Assembly: GCA_021740645.1 (NCBI GenBank)
Contig: JAIOZL010000014.1
Span: forward strand, 1 to 64,000
Origin: Bacteroidales bacterium
GTDB taxonomy: Bacteria > Bacteroidota > Bacteroidia > Bacteroidales > JAADJA01
Direction: 5' to 3'
Length of the DNA stretch: 64,000 nucleotides
The first letter of the stretch is position 1, and each line of letters begins with the position of its first letter. The position numbers and the translations under genes are program-made. The notes beneath the pieces are model-generated. The model saw only the letters and a program-made list of their open reading frames with translations, did no database searches and was not told where the DNA came from. Positions 42,486 through 51,097 of the stretch are shown here, piece after piece.

Positions 42486-43255
42486 AAAAATTTGCCGCGA
42501 GTTTTATAGCAGAGCTGATGAAACAGCGAAAATCAAGAATCTTTTTAATTACGACAGGACTCTTCATTTTCATTCCTCTTATGATGGGGCTTTTAATGTA
42601 TGTCTCTCAACATCCTGAAATTGGCGCAAAACTAGGACTCGTAGCCGCCAAAGCCAGTTTCTTTCAAGGAAACAGTTGGTTAGCTTTTTCAGTAATACTG
42701 AATCAAACTATCGCCATGATAGGAATCATCGGTTTTGGTTTTGTAACAGCATGGGTGTTTGGTCGGGAATATACAGAACAAACAATAAAAGATATAATCG
42801 CACTCCCGGTATCGCGCACATGGATTGTTATTTCTAAATTTCTGGTCGTGTTGATTTGGTGCTCATTGCTATCACTAGTCATGTTTATTAGCAGCCTTAT
42901 CATGGGTAGGCTCATTAGTATCCCCAATGGATCGGGAGAAGTTTTTACCAAAATGGCACATCCCTTTTTCACAGCATCTTTTTTAACCTTATTATTAAGC
43001 CCCATAGTGGCATTTATCGCAAGTGTTAGTCGGGGAATAATAGCGCCAATTGGTTTTGTGATTTTTATGGTGCTTATGTCGCAATTTATTGTTTTAGCCG
43101 GTATTGGCGCTTACTTTCCATGGGCCATTCCGGGAGTGTATACTGTTGGTGAAGGTATGCAGCTGGTTTCTGCCAGTTATATAATTCTTATACTAACCGG
43201 TATTTCCGGACTCTTAGCAACAATCTTCTGGTGGAAGTTTGCCGACCAGCATTAA
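42482..43255 (+). CDS. ABC-2 family transporter permease
   Basis: A 257-residue inner-membrane protein with about six hydrophobic helices (for example 'FLITTGLFIFIPLMMGLLMY' and 'FVTAWVFGREYTEQTIKDI'). 'GREYTEQTIKDIIALPVSR' is the cytoplasmic ABC-2 permease signature that docks on the ATPase. Its start is translationally coupled to the ATPase gene. It should act as a homodimer with two ATPase subunits. No third gene follows within 100 bp. Confidence 0.9.
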   Translation: MKKFAASFIAELMKQRKSRIFLITTGLFIFIPLMMGLLMYVSQHPEIGAKLGLVAAKASFFQGNSWLAFSVILNQTIAMIGIIGFGFVTAWVFGREYTEQTIKDIIALPVSRTWIVISKFLVVLIWCSLLSLVMFISSLIMGRLISIPNGSGEVFTKMAHPFFTASFLTLLLSPIVAFIASVSRGIIAPIGFVIFMVLMSQFIVLAGIGAYFPWAIPGVYTVGEGMQLVSASYIILILTGISGLLATIFWWKFADQH

Positions 43256-43374
43256 TTTAATAGCTTTAGCATGAAATTGCTTTAAACGGTCTGTTTTTTT
43301 ACACTATTTCAAATACATGCCGATGAAATTTTGTATAAAACCCAGATTCATTATTACCACAAACTACAAACATT

Positions 43375-44298
43375 ATGAAAAAATATTACAGACTCATATT
43401 TAGTATCTTTTTTGTGATAATATTTTTACTAATCAAACCCACCCTCGATCAATTTACCGACCATTCAAAGGGCTTGTTATCTCTGCTGTATAATTACAGT
43501 CATATTCTGGTAACCCTTGGCTTTTCCTGGTTTTTAATCGTGGTGATAGGTGTGATAAAAAAGACATTTTTAAAAAGATTCGATCTGTCGGAAGAGGACA
43601 ATCTGAATTCCCGAAAAGTTTATACCCAGGTTAATATTCTCGAAAAAGTAATCATATTTATTATTATTCTTTTTGCTGTAGGAATCATTCTGTTGTCCTT
43701 CGAAAGTATCAGAAAGATTGGTGTCGGACTTTTTGCTTCTGCGGGAGTGGCGGGAATAATAATTGGATTGTCGGCTCAAAAAGTCGTGGGCGCGCTATTA
43801 GCGGGTATTCAGATAGCCGTTACACAGCCTTTTCGTATCGATGACGCGGTACTTGTTGAGGGGGAATGGGGCTGGATAGAGGAAATAAATCTCACTTATG
43901 TGGTGGTAAGAATTTGGGATAAAAGACGATTGGTGCTGCCTTCAACCTATTTTTTAGAAAAGCCTTTTCAGAATTGGACGAGAAATTCGGCTGAGATAAC
44001 CGGATCCGTTTTTATTTATGCGGACTATACTATTCCTTTCCAGCCATTAAGGGAAGAGCTTACACGATTATTAAATGAATGTAATTTGTGGGACAAAAAA
44101 GTCAATGTACTGCAGGTAACCGATTCAAAAGAAACCACCGTGGAAATAAGGATTCTGGTAAGTGCTAAGAACTCCCCAACTGCCTGGGACTTAAGAGTGC
44201 ACATACGGGAGAAAATGATAGAATTTATTCAGAAAAATTATCCTGAAAGTTTACCGAGGACCAGGGTGGCACTTGAGAAGGATATTTCTTCAAATTAA
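43375..44298 (+). CDS. MscS-family mechanosensitive channel
   Basis: A 307-residue small-conductance mechanosensitive channel homologue. Three to four hydrophobic helices occupy residues 1-140; the pore-lining segment 'GVGLFASAGVAGIIIGLSAQ' followed by 'KVVGALLAGIQIAVTQPFRI' is the MscS signature. Then comes the beta domain ('DDAVLVEGEWGWIEEINLTY', 'IWDKRRLVLPSTYF') and the C-terminal alpha/beta domain. It should open under hypo-osmotic shock. Probably monocistronic. Confidence 0.92.
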   Translation: MKKYYRLIFSIFFVIIFLLIKPTLDQFTDHSKGLLSLLYNYSHILVTLGFSWFLIVVIGVIKKTFLKRFDLSEEDNLNSRKVYTQVNILEKVIIFIIILFAVGIILLSFESIRKIGVGLFASAGVAGIIIGLSAQKVVGALLAGIQIAVTQPFRIDDAVLVEGEWGWIEEINLTYVVVRIWDKRRLVLPSTYFLEKPFQNWTRNSAEITGSVFIYADYTIPFQPLREELTRLLNECNLWDKKVNVLQVTDSKETTVEIRILVSAKNSPTAWDLRVHIREKMIEFIQKNYPESLPRTRVALEKDISSN

Positions 44299-44440
44299 CT
44301 CCCTTCCCCTATCCATCGTGGCAATAACTGTACTTTCTTTGATAAGGGTCTGGATAATACATGAACAAAAGAAGTCCGGAAAGCTTTTCAAATAATGAAC
44401 AGGTTTATAATAGGTTTTGGAATATTCTAATGTTTAAAGA

Positions 44441-45925
44441 CTACTTCGCCCAAATTGGAAGACTTGTTTCCAGATTAAGACCCGGCATAACAATAAAGTA
44501 AAGAATCAGTGTTAATAAAACCAGGCTTATAAGCTTTAAGCCAAGTCCGCATTTTGCCATCAATGCTACCGTAATTCTTTCGCTTCCATAAATTACTGTA
44601 TTCGGTCCGGTAGCAGCAGGCATCATAAATACAAAAGATGCGGCAATGGTTGCCGGAATCATTAATATAAAGGGATTTGAATTTGCAGCGACTGCAAGAC
44701 TGGCTAATACCGGCAGAAAAATATTAACTGTAGCTGTATTCGAGTTTACTTCAGAGAAAAACAGGATGAAGGCTACAACAATAAGCAAAACAATAAAAAA
44801 TGGATATCCACTTATAAACGCCAGTTGGCTGCCCAGCCAATCGGCAAGACCGGTCGATTTAAAACCTGCTGCTATGGCATAACCACCACCAACAATCATT
44901 GCCACACCCCAGGGGATCTGACTGGCAACCTTCCAGTCCATCAGGCGTTCGGTTTTATCAGCAGGAATCATAAACAACAGAATTGCACAAAACATCGCAA
45001 CCGTGCTGTCGTGTACATATTCACCCAAACCGGTTAGGGTTCCCCATCCGGGAATAACAAAGTTACCAAATACAAAATCTTCCCTGAAAACCCAGCCAAA
45101 AACGGCAAGAAAAAATACATACATAACCCGGCGTTCACCCCGGGTCATGGGCCCCAGCGCCTTCAACTCGTCTTTTATAACTTCATGTCCACCACCTAAA
45201 TTACCGCTAATTCTAAAATATCGTAAGAGATAGAAACCTACCACCGGAAGAAAGATTAACATTACCGGCATGCCGATTTTCAACCAAATGAAGAAGGTTA
45301 CAGGTGGGGCTGCAGGGAAAAGCTTTTCCATAATCCCTACCAGAATAAGATTGGTTGGGGATCCGATGAGCGTTCCCACACCTCCTATAGAGGCTGAATA
45401 TGCCACACTAAGCATGAGGGCTTTTGAAAAATTTCCATTAACCTTTCCGGATCCATTTGCTTCTTCTTTGGAAATAATAGCAAGAGCGATAGGCAACATT
45501 AACAAAGCTGAGGTTACATTGGCTATCCACATCGACATAAAAGCTGTAGCCAACATCGTACTAAGAATTATTGTTCTCCGACTGGTTCCAAAGGTATTGA
45601 TAAGAACAAGAGCAATGCGTTTATGCAGATTCTGATTTTCTATTCCCTTTGCAATAATAAATCCTGCAAGCAACATAAGAACATAATTGTGTCCATAGTT
45701 AACAGCTGTTGCCCCGGCCGGTAATATTTTCAGGACAGGATATAATGCCAAAGGAATAAAGGCGGTTACATAAACCGGTATAGAGCCTGCGATCCACCAG
45801 ATGCTCATAAGGACTACAACGGCTGCAGCGTTTTTTCCCTGTACAGATAAGCCTTGAGGCGCGGGAAGAATAAGTATAATAATAAAAATTACTAAACCTC
45901 CAATTAAGCCAATATAATTCTTCAT
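44441..45925 (-). CDS. DASS-family (SLC13-like) sodium/dicarboxylate or sulfate symporter
   Basis: A 494-residue polytopic transporter with 11-12 helices and the paired DASS signatures: 'MSMWIANVTSALLMLPIALA' with 'GGVGTLIGSPTNLILVG' in the first half and 'FFSEVNSNTATVNIFLPVLA' with 'MPAATGPNTVIYGS' in the second. The SNT-type motifs bind Na+ and the anion carboxylate; NVT replaces the first SNT. Likely substrates are C4-dicarboxylates, citrate or sulfate. It starts downstream of a terminator and so has its own promoter. Confidence 0.93.
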   Translation of the reverse strand: MKNYIGLIGGLVIFIIILILPAPQGLSVQGKNAAAVVVLMSIWWIAGSIPVYVTAFIPLALYPVLKILPAGATAVNYGHNYVLMLLAGFIIAKGIENQNLHKRIALVLINTFGTSRRTIILSTMLATAFMSMWIANVTSALLMLPIALAIISKEEANGSGKVNGNFSKALMLSVAYSASIGGVGTLIGSPTNLILVGIMEKLFPAAPPVTFFIWLKIGMPVMLIFLPVVGFYLLRYFRISGNLGGGHEVIKDELKALGPMTRGERRVMYVFFLAVFGWVFREDFVFGNFVIPGWGTLTGLGEYVHDSTVAMFCAILLFMIPADKTERLMDWKVASQIPWGVAMIVGGGYAIAAGFKSTGLADWLGSQLAFISGYPFFIVLLIVVAFILFFSEVNSNTATVNIFLPVLASLAVAANSNPFILMIPATIAASFVFMMPAATGPNTVIYGSERITVALMAKCGLGLKLISLVLLTLILYFIVMPGLNLETSLPIWAK

Positions 45926-45955
45926 AGACAGGACAATTAAAAGAGAATTCTTTAT

Positions 45956-45995
45956 AAAAAGAAAGTTATCCGGACATTGCCCGGCTAACTTTCTT
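45956..45995 (-). terminator. Terminator closing the ribose-type operon
   Basis: On the minus strand AGAAAGTTAGCCGG pairs with CCGGATAACTTTCT (one mismatched pair) around a short GCAATGT loop, then TTTTTATAA. It lies ~60 bp after the last gene of the ten-gene minus-strand unit and before the DASS transporter gene. Confidence 0.85.
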
Positions 45996-46053
45996 ATACA
46001 AACCTAAAATAATGTTTCAATTCAGGATTAATAACATTTTCCTGAAAGGAGAA

Positions 46054-46827
46054 TTACTCTTCATAATATGTGTATTCAAAATCTTCCTGCCAGCCGTCGC
46101 CGCTGCGGGTAATTGTGGCAACTCTGTTTTTATCATCGAATGTATAGCTGATGGTGGTCGTTTTGGTATTTGCCTCATCACCTGGTCCATTCCAATATTC
46201 AAGATAATCAACAAGTTTTTTACTGTTTTTTCCATAAAGCTGAGTTACATTCTTCCAGCGGGAATCGATAGCGTTTGCCTGATCGATATTATTAACATTG
46301 TCGCCAGGTGTATAGGTAAACTCCTTAATCCTGTTAACAACGCCAGCATCATCATATCTGGTGTGCTTAACGGTATTGCCATTGGTAATTAGAATGTCGA
46401 ATTTCTTGTGATCTGCATCACCCCAATGCTCTGTTACTTTTACCATATAACCATCTGCGTTATATTCATAAGCAACATACTCACCGCCACCCCAGTCTTC
46501 TTTTGTTATTCTGCCGTTAGAATCCAGATCGTAAACAACCGGTTCCTCTCCTGTACGGGTTACTGATAGTTTTCCTGAAACAGAATAATCATACGTATAG
46601 GATTTATCGAAATCCGTTATCCAGTAATTATCAACCTTAGTAAGTTTACCATCAGTGGCATAGGTGAATTCCCAGGTTTCGTATTCGCCAACGCCATAAA
46701 CAGCTTTAATAGTTTTTACCAATGAAGCTTTAACTTCATCTTTAGGATCGGTGTCATCCTTTTTACAGGATACAATAACTGCTGCCATCAAAGTGGCAAC
46801 CAACATGTAATTTAAAAACTTTCTCAT
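46054..46827 (-). CDS. Lipoprotein with RHS/YD-like beta repeats
   Basis: A 257-residue lipoprotein (SPII signal ending 'MAAVIVSC', then KKDDTDP). The mature chain is a series of beta-strand pairs of the form 'WEFTYATDGKLTKVDNYW', 'YDYSVSGKLSVTRTG', 'VAYEYNADGYMVKVTEHWG' and 'ISYTFDDKNRVATITRSG', the YD/DUF4595-like pattern common in Bacteroidota lipoproteins. It is the last gene of the SusCD/ribosyl-hydrolase operon, 40 bp behind the permease and before a terminator. Its role is unknown; a surface-exposed binding partner is plausible. Confidence 0.82.
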   Translation of the reverse strand: MRKFLNYMLVATLMAAVIVSCKKDDTDPKDEVKASLVKTIKAVYGVGEYETWEFTYATDGKLTKVDNYWITDFDKSYTYDYSVSGKLSVTRTGEEPVVYDLDSNGRITKEDWGGGEYVAYEYNADGYMVKVTEHWGDADHKKFDILITNGNTVKHTRYDDAGVVNRIKEFTYTPGDNVNNIDQANAIDSRWKNVTQLYGKNSKKLVDYLEYWNGPGDEANTKTTTISYTFDDKNRVATITRSGDGWQEDFEYTYYEE

Positions 46828-46867
46828 TAGTTTTGATTTTAAGTTAATAATATAATCGAGTAATTAA

Positions 46868-47875
46868 TTAATTTCCACCTGAGGCAATAACCATAACCAG
46901 ACCGGAAACAAATAGAAGAAACATAAACAAAATAAGGGTGTTAATTCTGCTCCCGCCTCCCTTAAACTCTTTCCAGATAAATACACCCCATAAAGCTGCC
47001 ACCAAAGTTGCACCCTGTCCAAGTCCGTATGAAATAGCCGCACCAGCTTTTCCGGCAGCAATAAAGCTCAGCGAAGTTCCGAGGCCCCAGATTATACCTC
47101 CAAGGACACCCACCATGTGAGTTGAAATTTTACCTGAGAAATAATCCTTATAGCTTACGGGCTCGCCAACGAATGGCTTTTTCATAAGCAGGGTATTAAA
47201 CAAAAAGTTACTGGCAAGAACTCCAGCAGAGAAAATAAAGAAAGCAGCATAAGGAGCCACCATTCCGGCTGTTGGATGCTCGAAATTATCAAGATCCATT
47301 GCTCTGGCTACAAACCTGTAAAACAGTGACATCAGGATTCCGGCACTTAATGCAATCCAAATACCCTTATTCGATGATTTTTCCTCTCTCTTCTTTGCCA
47401 TTTTCCCTGAAGCTATTCCATTTAAAATAATGGCGATTACGATAAGTGCTACGCCAATAAACAAGATAACAGGATCGCCTTTTGGGGTTGAAATATAATT
47501 TACTAATACACCTAATACCAAGGCAAGACCAACTCCCAGAGGAAATGCAACCGCCATGCCGGAGATTGAGATAGCGGCTGAAAGTAGAATGTTCGAAGCG
47601 TTAAAAATAACCCCTCCTGCAAACGCACTCCAGAAGTTTTTACTGCTTACCTGACCAAGGTCCTCAATAAAACTACGTCCCAACTCACCAGTACTCCCGA
47701 GAGATAATCCCAGCAATATCGATAGTACAAAAATACCTATTACATAATCCCAATAGAATAGCTCATAACGCCATGTTTTGGCGGCCAATTTTTGGGTGTT
47801 CGCCCACGAGCCCCAGCAAAGCATTGTAACAAAGCAGAGGATAACTGCGAATGAATAACTGTTTACGATGTACAT
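46868..47875 (-). CDS. Sugar permease of the RhaT/GRP/ureide-permease-like (DMT) superfamily
   Basis: A 335-residue membrane protein with ten predicted helices: 'SYSFAVILCFVTMLCWGSWAN' at the N-terminus, 'FNASNILLSAAISISGMAVA' and 'GGIIWGLGTSLSFIAAGKAG' in the two halves. The 'CWGSWANTQKL' and 'AFPLGVGLALVLG' motifs are those of the RhaT/glucose-uptake/ureide permease group of drug/metabolite-type transporters. In an operon with ribokinase it is the natural inner-membrane uptake system for ribose or a nucleoside. It lies 36 bp behind the second esterase gene. Confidence 0.85.
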   Translation of the reverse strand: MYIVNSYSFAVILCFVTMLCWGSWANTQKLAAKTWRYELFYWDYVIGIFVLSILLGLSLGSTGELGRSFIEDLGQVSSKNFWSAFAGGVIFNASNILLSAAISISGMAVAFPLGVGLALVLGVLVNYISTPKGDPVILFIGVALIVIAIILNGIASGKMAKKREEKSSNKGIWIALSAGILMSLFYRFVARAMDLDNFEHPTAGMVAPYAAFFIFSAGVLASNFLFNTLLMKKPFVGEPVSYKDYFSGKISTHMVGVLGGIIWGLGTSLSFIAAGKAGAAISYGLGQGATLVAALWGVFIWKEFKGGGSRINTLILFMFLLFVSGLVMVIASGGN

Positions 47876-47911
47876 AATGGTTTGTTTTTATTAATTAATA
47901 GCTAAATCTTG

Positions 47912-49474
47912 TTATCTGTGTATTTTTTTTGCCGTGAATTTCAATGCTTCACCCATAATATTTTTTCTCCATTCAAAGCCTCCGTAACCCTCTAAAATTC
48001 TGTATTCGTGATATTGGTCTGCCGCACGAAATTCTGTATGAATACGACTGTTTTCTGCATAAAAATCCCCTTTATCAGGATATGCAATATAAAACCATGT
48101 GCGCCATAAGTCATCTGTGCCGGCAATATCAAGCCCCTTTGCGAAGCCCTCGTAACCGGGATCAGAATCCATCAAAACACAAGAGGTAAAAGATGTTGGT
48201 TGCAGGACAGATTTTAATGCCGTTGCTCCCCCATTCCCGAAACCGATTAAACCGCGGAACCGATAGCCACTACGTATTCTGTAACGGGCTTCAAGATCAT
48301 TAATAACCGTGTCTTTCAAGTTTTCTCCACAAGCCGGTATAAAGGCAAGGATTAAAGGGGGCAATTCTCCGGTTTCTGTCATTTCATTTGTTAGAGCAGC
48401 AATCCACATTTCTTCTTCATCGGTAATTTCTCCAAGAATGTAAATTACAGGGTAGAGTCGGTTGGTGAATTTATATTCATCAGGAAGAAATAGTCTTGCA
48501 GTTACTTCTGAAATAGTCGATTCGATGTATGGTAAATTATTTTCAGTATCCTGATATATTTCATTTTGTCTGTCACCTTGATATGGATTGTCTTCAAATT
48601 TATCGCTAATATATCTCAGTCCGTTTGGCAATGCCTCCCTCCAATAGGTAAATGAATGTCCTCCGTCTCTTACCCTGAATTCATGATCAATATTTTTGTC
48701 TCTGAGAATTATATGTAAGGCTTCATTGCTGAATGACAGAGTTTGCTCATCATCGCCATTATCAATGTAAATACCAGGGAGTTCCCGGGAGGTGGAATCA
48801 AGGCTGGAAAGTATATGAATAGGGCAGTTCTGTTTATAATATTCTGTAATCCGCGATTCACCCACAGAGTCAACACCTCCGAAAAGCCTGCCCCACTGAT
48901 CATTCCACTCTGTGGCATCCTCATACATATACTGTTCGTCGGTGCGAATAGAAATACTTAAAGCTACGCAGGCACAAAAATGTTCCGGATTTTTCAGAGG
49001 AATATTTAGAGCTCCGAATCCTCCCATAGAATATCCCATGGTTGCCCTGAAATCGCCTCCCTTTTTTGTGTGATAAACAGAGTCGATAAAGGGTATCAGT
49101 TCATTCATAAACATATCCTCATACCTGAATGTGCCGGCATAATCGTTTACATAATAATTTCGAAAACCCTGGGGCATAACAAAGATCATTGGAACAATCT
49201 CGCCATCATTCACCAGTTTATCAGCAATCTGACTGATACGGCCATATTCCAGCCAGGAAGTTTCATCATCGCCTAATCCATGAAGAAGATAAACAACGGG
49301 GTATTTTTTCCCGGTGGCATAGTAATCCTCCGGAAGAATTACTGAATATTTCACATCCTGTCCTAATATTTCACTTTTCATAGAAAGACTTTCGAATATT
49401 CGAATCTCTTCTGTTGAACGGCAGGAGTTCAAAATCAAAATGAAGAATATCAGTATATTAAGGCTGTTTTTCAT
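47912..49474 (-). CDS. Two-lobed esterase lipoprotein, second copy
   Basis: A 520-residue lipoprotein (lipobox near C18, 'LILNSCRS') with two alpha/beta-hydrolase lobes of the Esterase-D/tributyrin-esterase (PF00756-like) type. The N-terminal lobe is intact: oxyanion region 'VVYLLHGLGDDETSW', nucleophile S149 in GYSMGG and the His of 'DGGHSFTYW'. The C-terminal lobe (~310-520) keeps the fold ('VIYILGEITDEEEMW') but has GFGNGG where the nucleophile elbow should be, so Ser is replaced by Gly. It is a paralogue of the preceding gene, 12 bp away. It probably removes acyl groups from the sugar substrate of the locus. Confidence 0.87.
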   Translation of the reverse strand: MKNSLNILIFFILILNSCRSTEEIRIFESLSMKSEILGQDVKYSVILPEDYYATGKKYPVVYLLHGLGDDETSWLEYGRISQIADKLVNDGEIVPMIFVMPQGFRNYYVNDYAGTFRYEDMFMNELIPFIDSVYHTKKGGDFRATMGYSMGGFGALNIPLKNPEHFCACVALSISIRTDEQYMYEDATEWNDQWGRLFGGVDSVGESRITEYYKQNCPIHILSSLDSTSRELPGIYIDNGDDEQTLSFSNEALHIILRDKNIDHEFRVRDGGHSFTYWREALPNGLRYISDKFEDNPYQGDRQNEIYQDTENNLPYIESTISEVTARLFLPDEYKFTNRLYPVIYILGEITDEEEMWIAALTNEMTETGELPPLILAFIPACGENLKDTVINDLEARYRIRSGYRFRGLIGFGNGGATALKSVLQPTSFTSCVLMDSDPGYEGFAKGLDIAGTDDLWRTWFYIAYPDKGDFYAENSRIHTEFRAADQYHEYRILEGYGGFEWRKNIMGEALKFTAKKIHR

Positions 49475-49486
49475 TCAATAATTAAA

Positions 49487-51082
49487 TTATGTTTTTAAAT
49501 GCTTGTAGATATACCGAATAGAAGCATCCAGTCCGTTAAGGAAGGACTGATAATTTTCTTTGCCATGCCTCACCCTGTATTCATAGTCGTTTTCACTTTC
49601 CCTCAGATTTAAAAAAAGATTGAAATTCTCTTCATAAGCCACTGCTTTATCGGTAACATCCAAATAATAATAAACCCCTTCTGCTACTATAGTTTCAGGA
49701 GAAAGATTCCCGTTAAAAAGAAAGCCGGCATTAAACTTTTCCGCAAAATCAGGCAGGAGATTTGCCGCAATCTTCCCTCCTTCTCCATTCGCCATCAATA
49801 TGCGTGCATTCTTATTGTCAGCCACACTGAAATTTTGATTTATATAGTCTAAAATTAGTTCCATTGACCCTGCAGTAAAATCAAAATTGTTGACAGGAAT
49901 CTCAATTACAATCGATTTGGGAATAGATCCATTTTCCATTCTGCCGTTTAAGAGTGATAAAAACCCGGATGTATTTTCGGTTCTTTCAGATTCTCCTGTA
50001 TCATGAAGAAAGTAAATACTGGGGTAAGAATGATTCGAGCTATCATATTCTGAGGGCAAAAATATTCCAATTTGCAGAGAACTTCCCGGTAGAGAATCCT
50101 GATAATACTGATCAGTGGTAATGGCAATTCCGGTGCCTGCAGGTTCCGGATTCTCCGGATAGGATATTTCTTCAAATCCACAACTTATAAATTTCAATGA
50201 TTCTGACATGGTGCTATGCCAGTAATCCCAACTGTGACCCCCATCAGCCACTCTGAATTCGTGATTAATCTCATTTTTTCGCATAAGATTATGCAGCTCA
50301 CCGGAGGGTATATGAAGACTCTCCTCGTCATCTCCGCAATGTATCATGAACCGAATCTCCCGGTAAGCAGAAAGGTCGGCTTCTTTGAAAAGGTAGAAAG
50401 GATTATGTTCCTTATAATAATCTGTCAATCTATCTTCTCCCTGCAATCCTGCCCCGCCAAATACCGATCCCCATTGATAATCCCATCCATCGGCCGATTC
50501 TGAAATATATTGTTCGTCTGTTCTGAAAGACATGCTCAGTGGCACACTAATACCAAAAACTTCGGGATTAAGTATTGGGAGAATCAGGGCGCCATATCCA
50601 CCCATTGAATATCCCATGACAGCACGTTTGATGCTTGACTTTTCCGTTCTGTAAATGGAGTCTATTTCGGGAACCAGTTCAGTGGTTACCATCTCCATAT
50701 ATGGAAACCGGCCGTTGTATTTGTCAACATAATAGGTAGTATAAGCATCCATCATAACAAATATCATTGGCACAATATCAGCTCCCATTCTTTCAGAAAA
50801 GTAGCGGATACTGCCGGCATTGTACCATGCTTTGCAATTATCACCAAATCCATGAAGGAGATATACTACAGGATAAGAATCTGTTGTATTATAATATCCT
50901 TCAGGAAGTACAACCGCATAATTAACCGGCCTTTTTAAAACTTCACTTTGCAGTGCCTCGTTCTCCAACAGCAGCAACCCGACCTCTTCCTTATCGGGAA
51001 AATCATCGGCACAGCCGGTCCACCCGGAAAGAAACGCCAGGGAGATCAGAAATGTGAGGGTGAGCCTGAGAATTGAGGTCAT
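49487..51082 (-). CDS. Two-lobed esterase lipoprotein, first copy
   Basis: A 531-residue exported esterase (signal 'LTLTFLISLAFLSGWTGC', a lipoprotein with C24). The N-terminal lobe has the full set: 'VVYLLHGFGDNCKAW', nucleophile S159 in GYSMGG and His in 'DGGHSWDYW'. The C-terminal lobe (~320-531, 'SIYFLHDTGESERTE') has ANGEGG at the elbow, losing the Ser. It and its neighbour share an unusual active-plus-degenerate two-lobe design, so the duplication inside the gene is older than the gene duplication. It lies 15 bp behind a ribosylglycohydrolase gene, in the same operon. Confidence 0.87.
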   Translation of the reverse strand: MTSILRLTLTFLISLAFLSGWTGCADDFPDKEEVGLLLLENEALQSEVLKRPVNYAVVLPEGYYNTTDSYPVVYLLHGFGDNCKAWYNAGSIRYFSERMGADIVPMIFVMMDAYTTYYVDKYNGRFPYMEMVTTELVPEIDSIYRTEKSSIKRAVMGYSMGGYGALILPILNPEVFGISVPLSMSFRTDEQYISESADGWDYQWGSVFGGAGLQGEDRLTDYYKEHNPFYLFKEADLSAYREIRFMIHCGDDEESLHIPSGELHNLMRKNEINHEFRVADGGHSWDYWHSTMSESLKFISCGFEEISYPENPEPAGTGIAITTDQYYQDSLPGSSLQIGIFLPSEYDSSNHSYPSIYFLHDTGESERTENTSGFLSLLNGRMENGSIPKSIVIEIPVNNFDFTAGSMELILDYINQNFSVADNKNARILMANGEGGKIAANLLPDFAEKFNAGFLFNGNLSPETIVAEGVYYYLDVTDKAVAYEENFNLFLNLRESENDYEYRVRHGKENYQSFLNGLDASIRYIYKHLKT

Positions 51083-51097
51083 AATAATTTTTACATT

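Noticed and set aside
45270-45635. 121-codon plus-strand frame
   Set aside because: It is antisense to the DASS transporter, whose motifs are conserved in the other frame.
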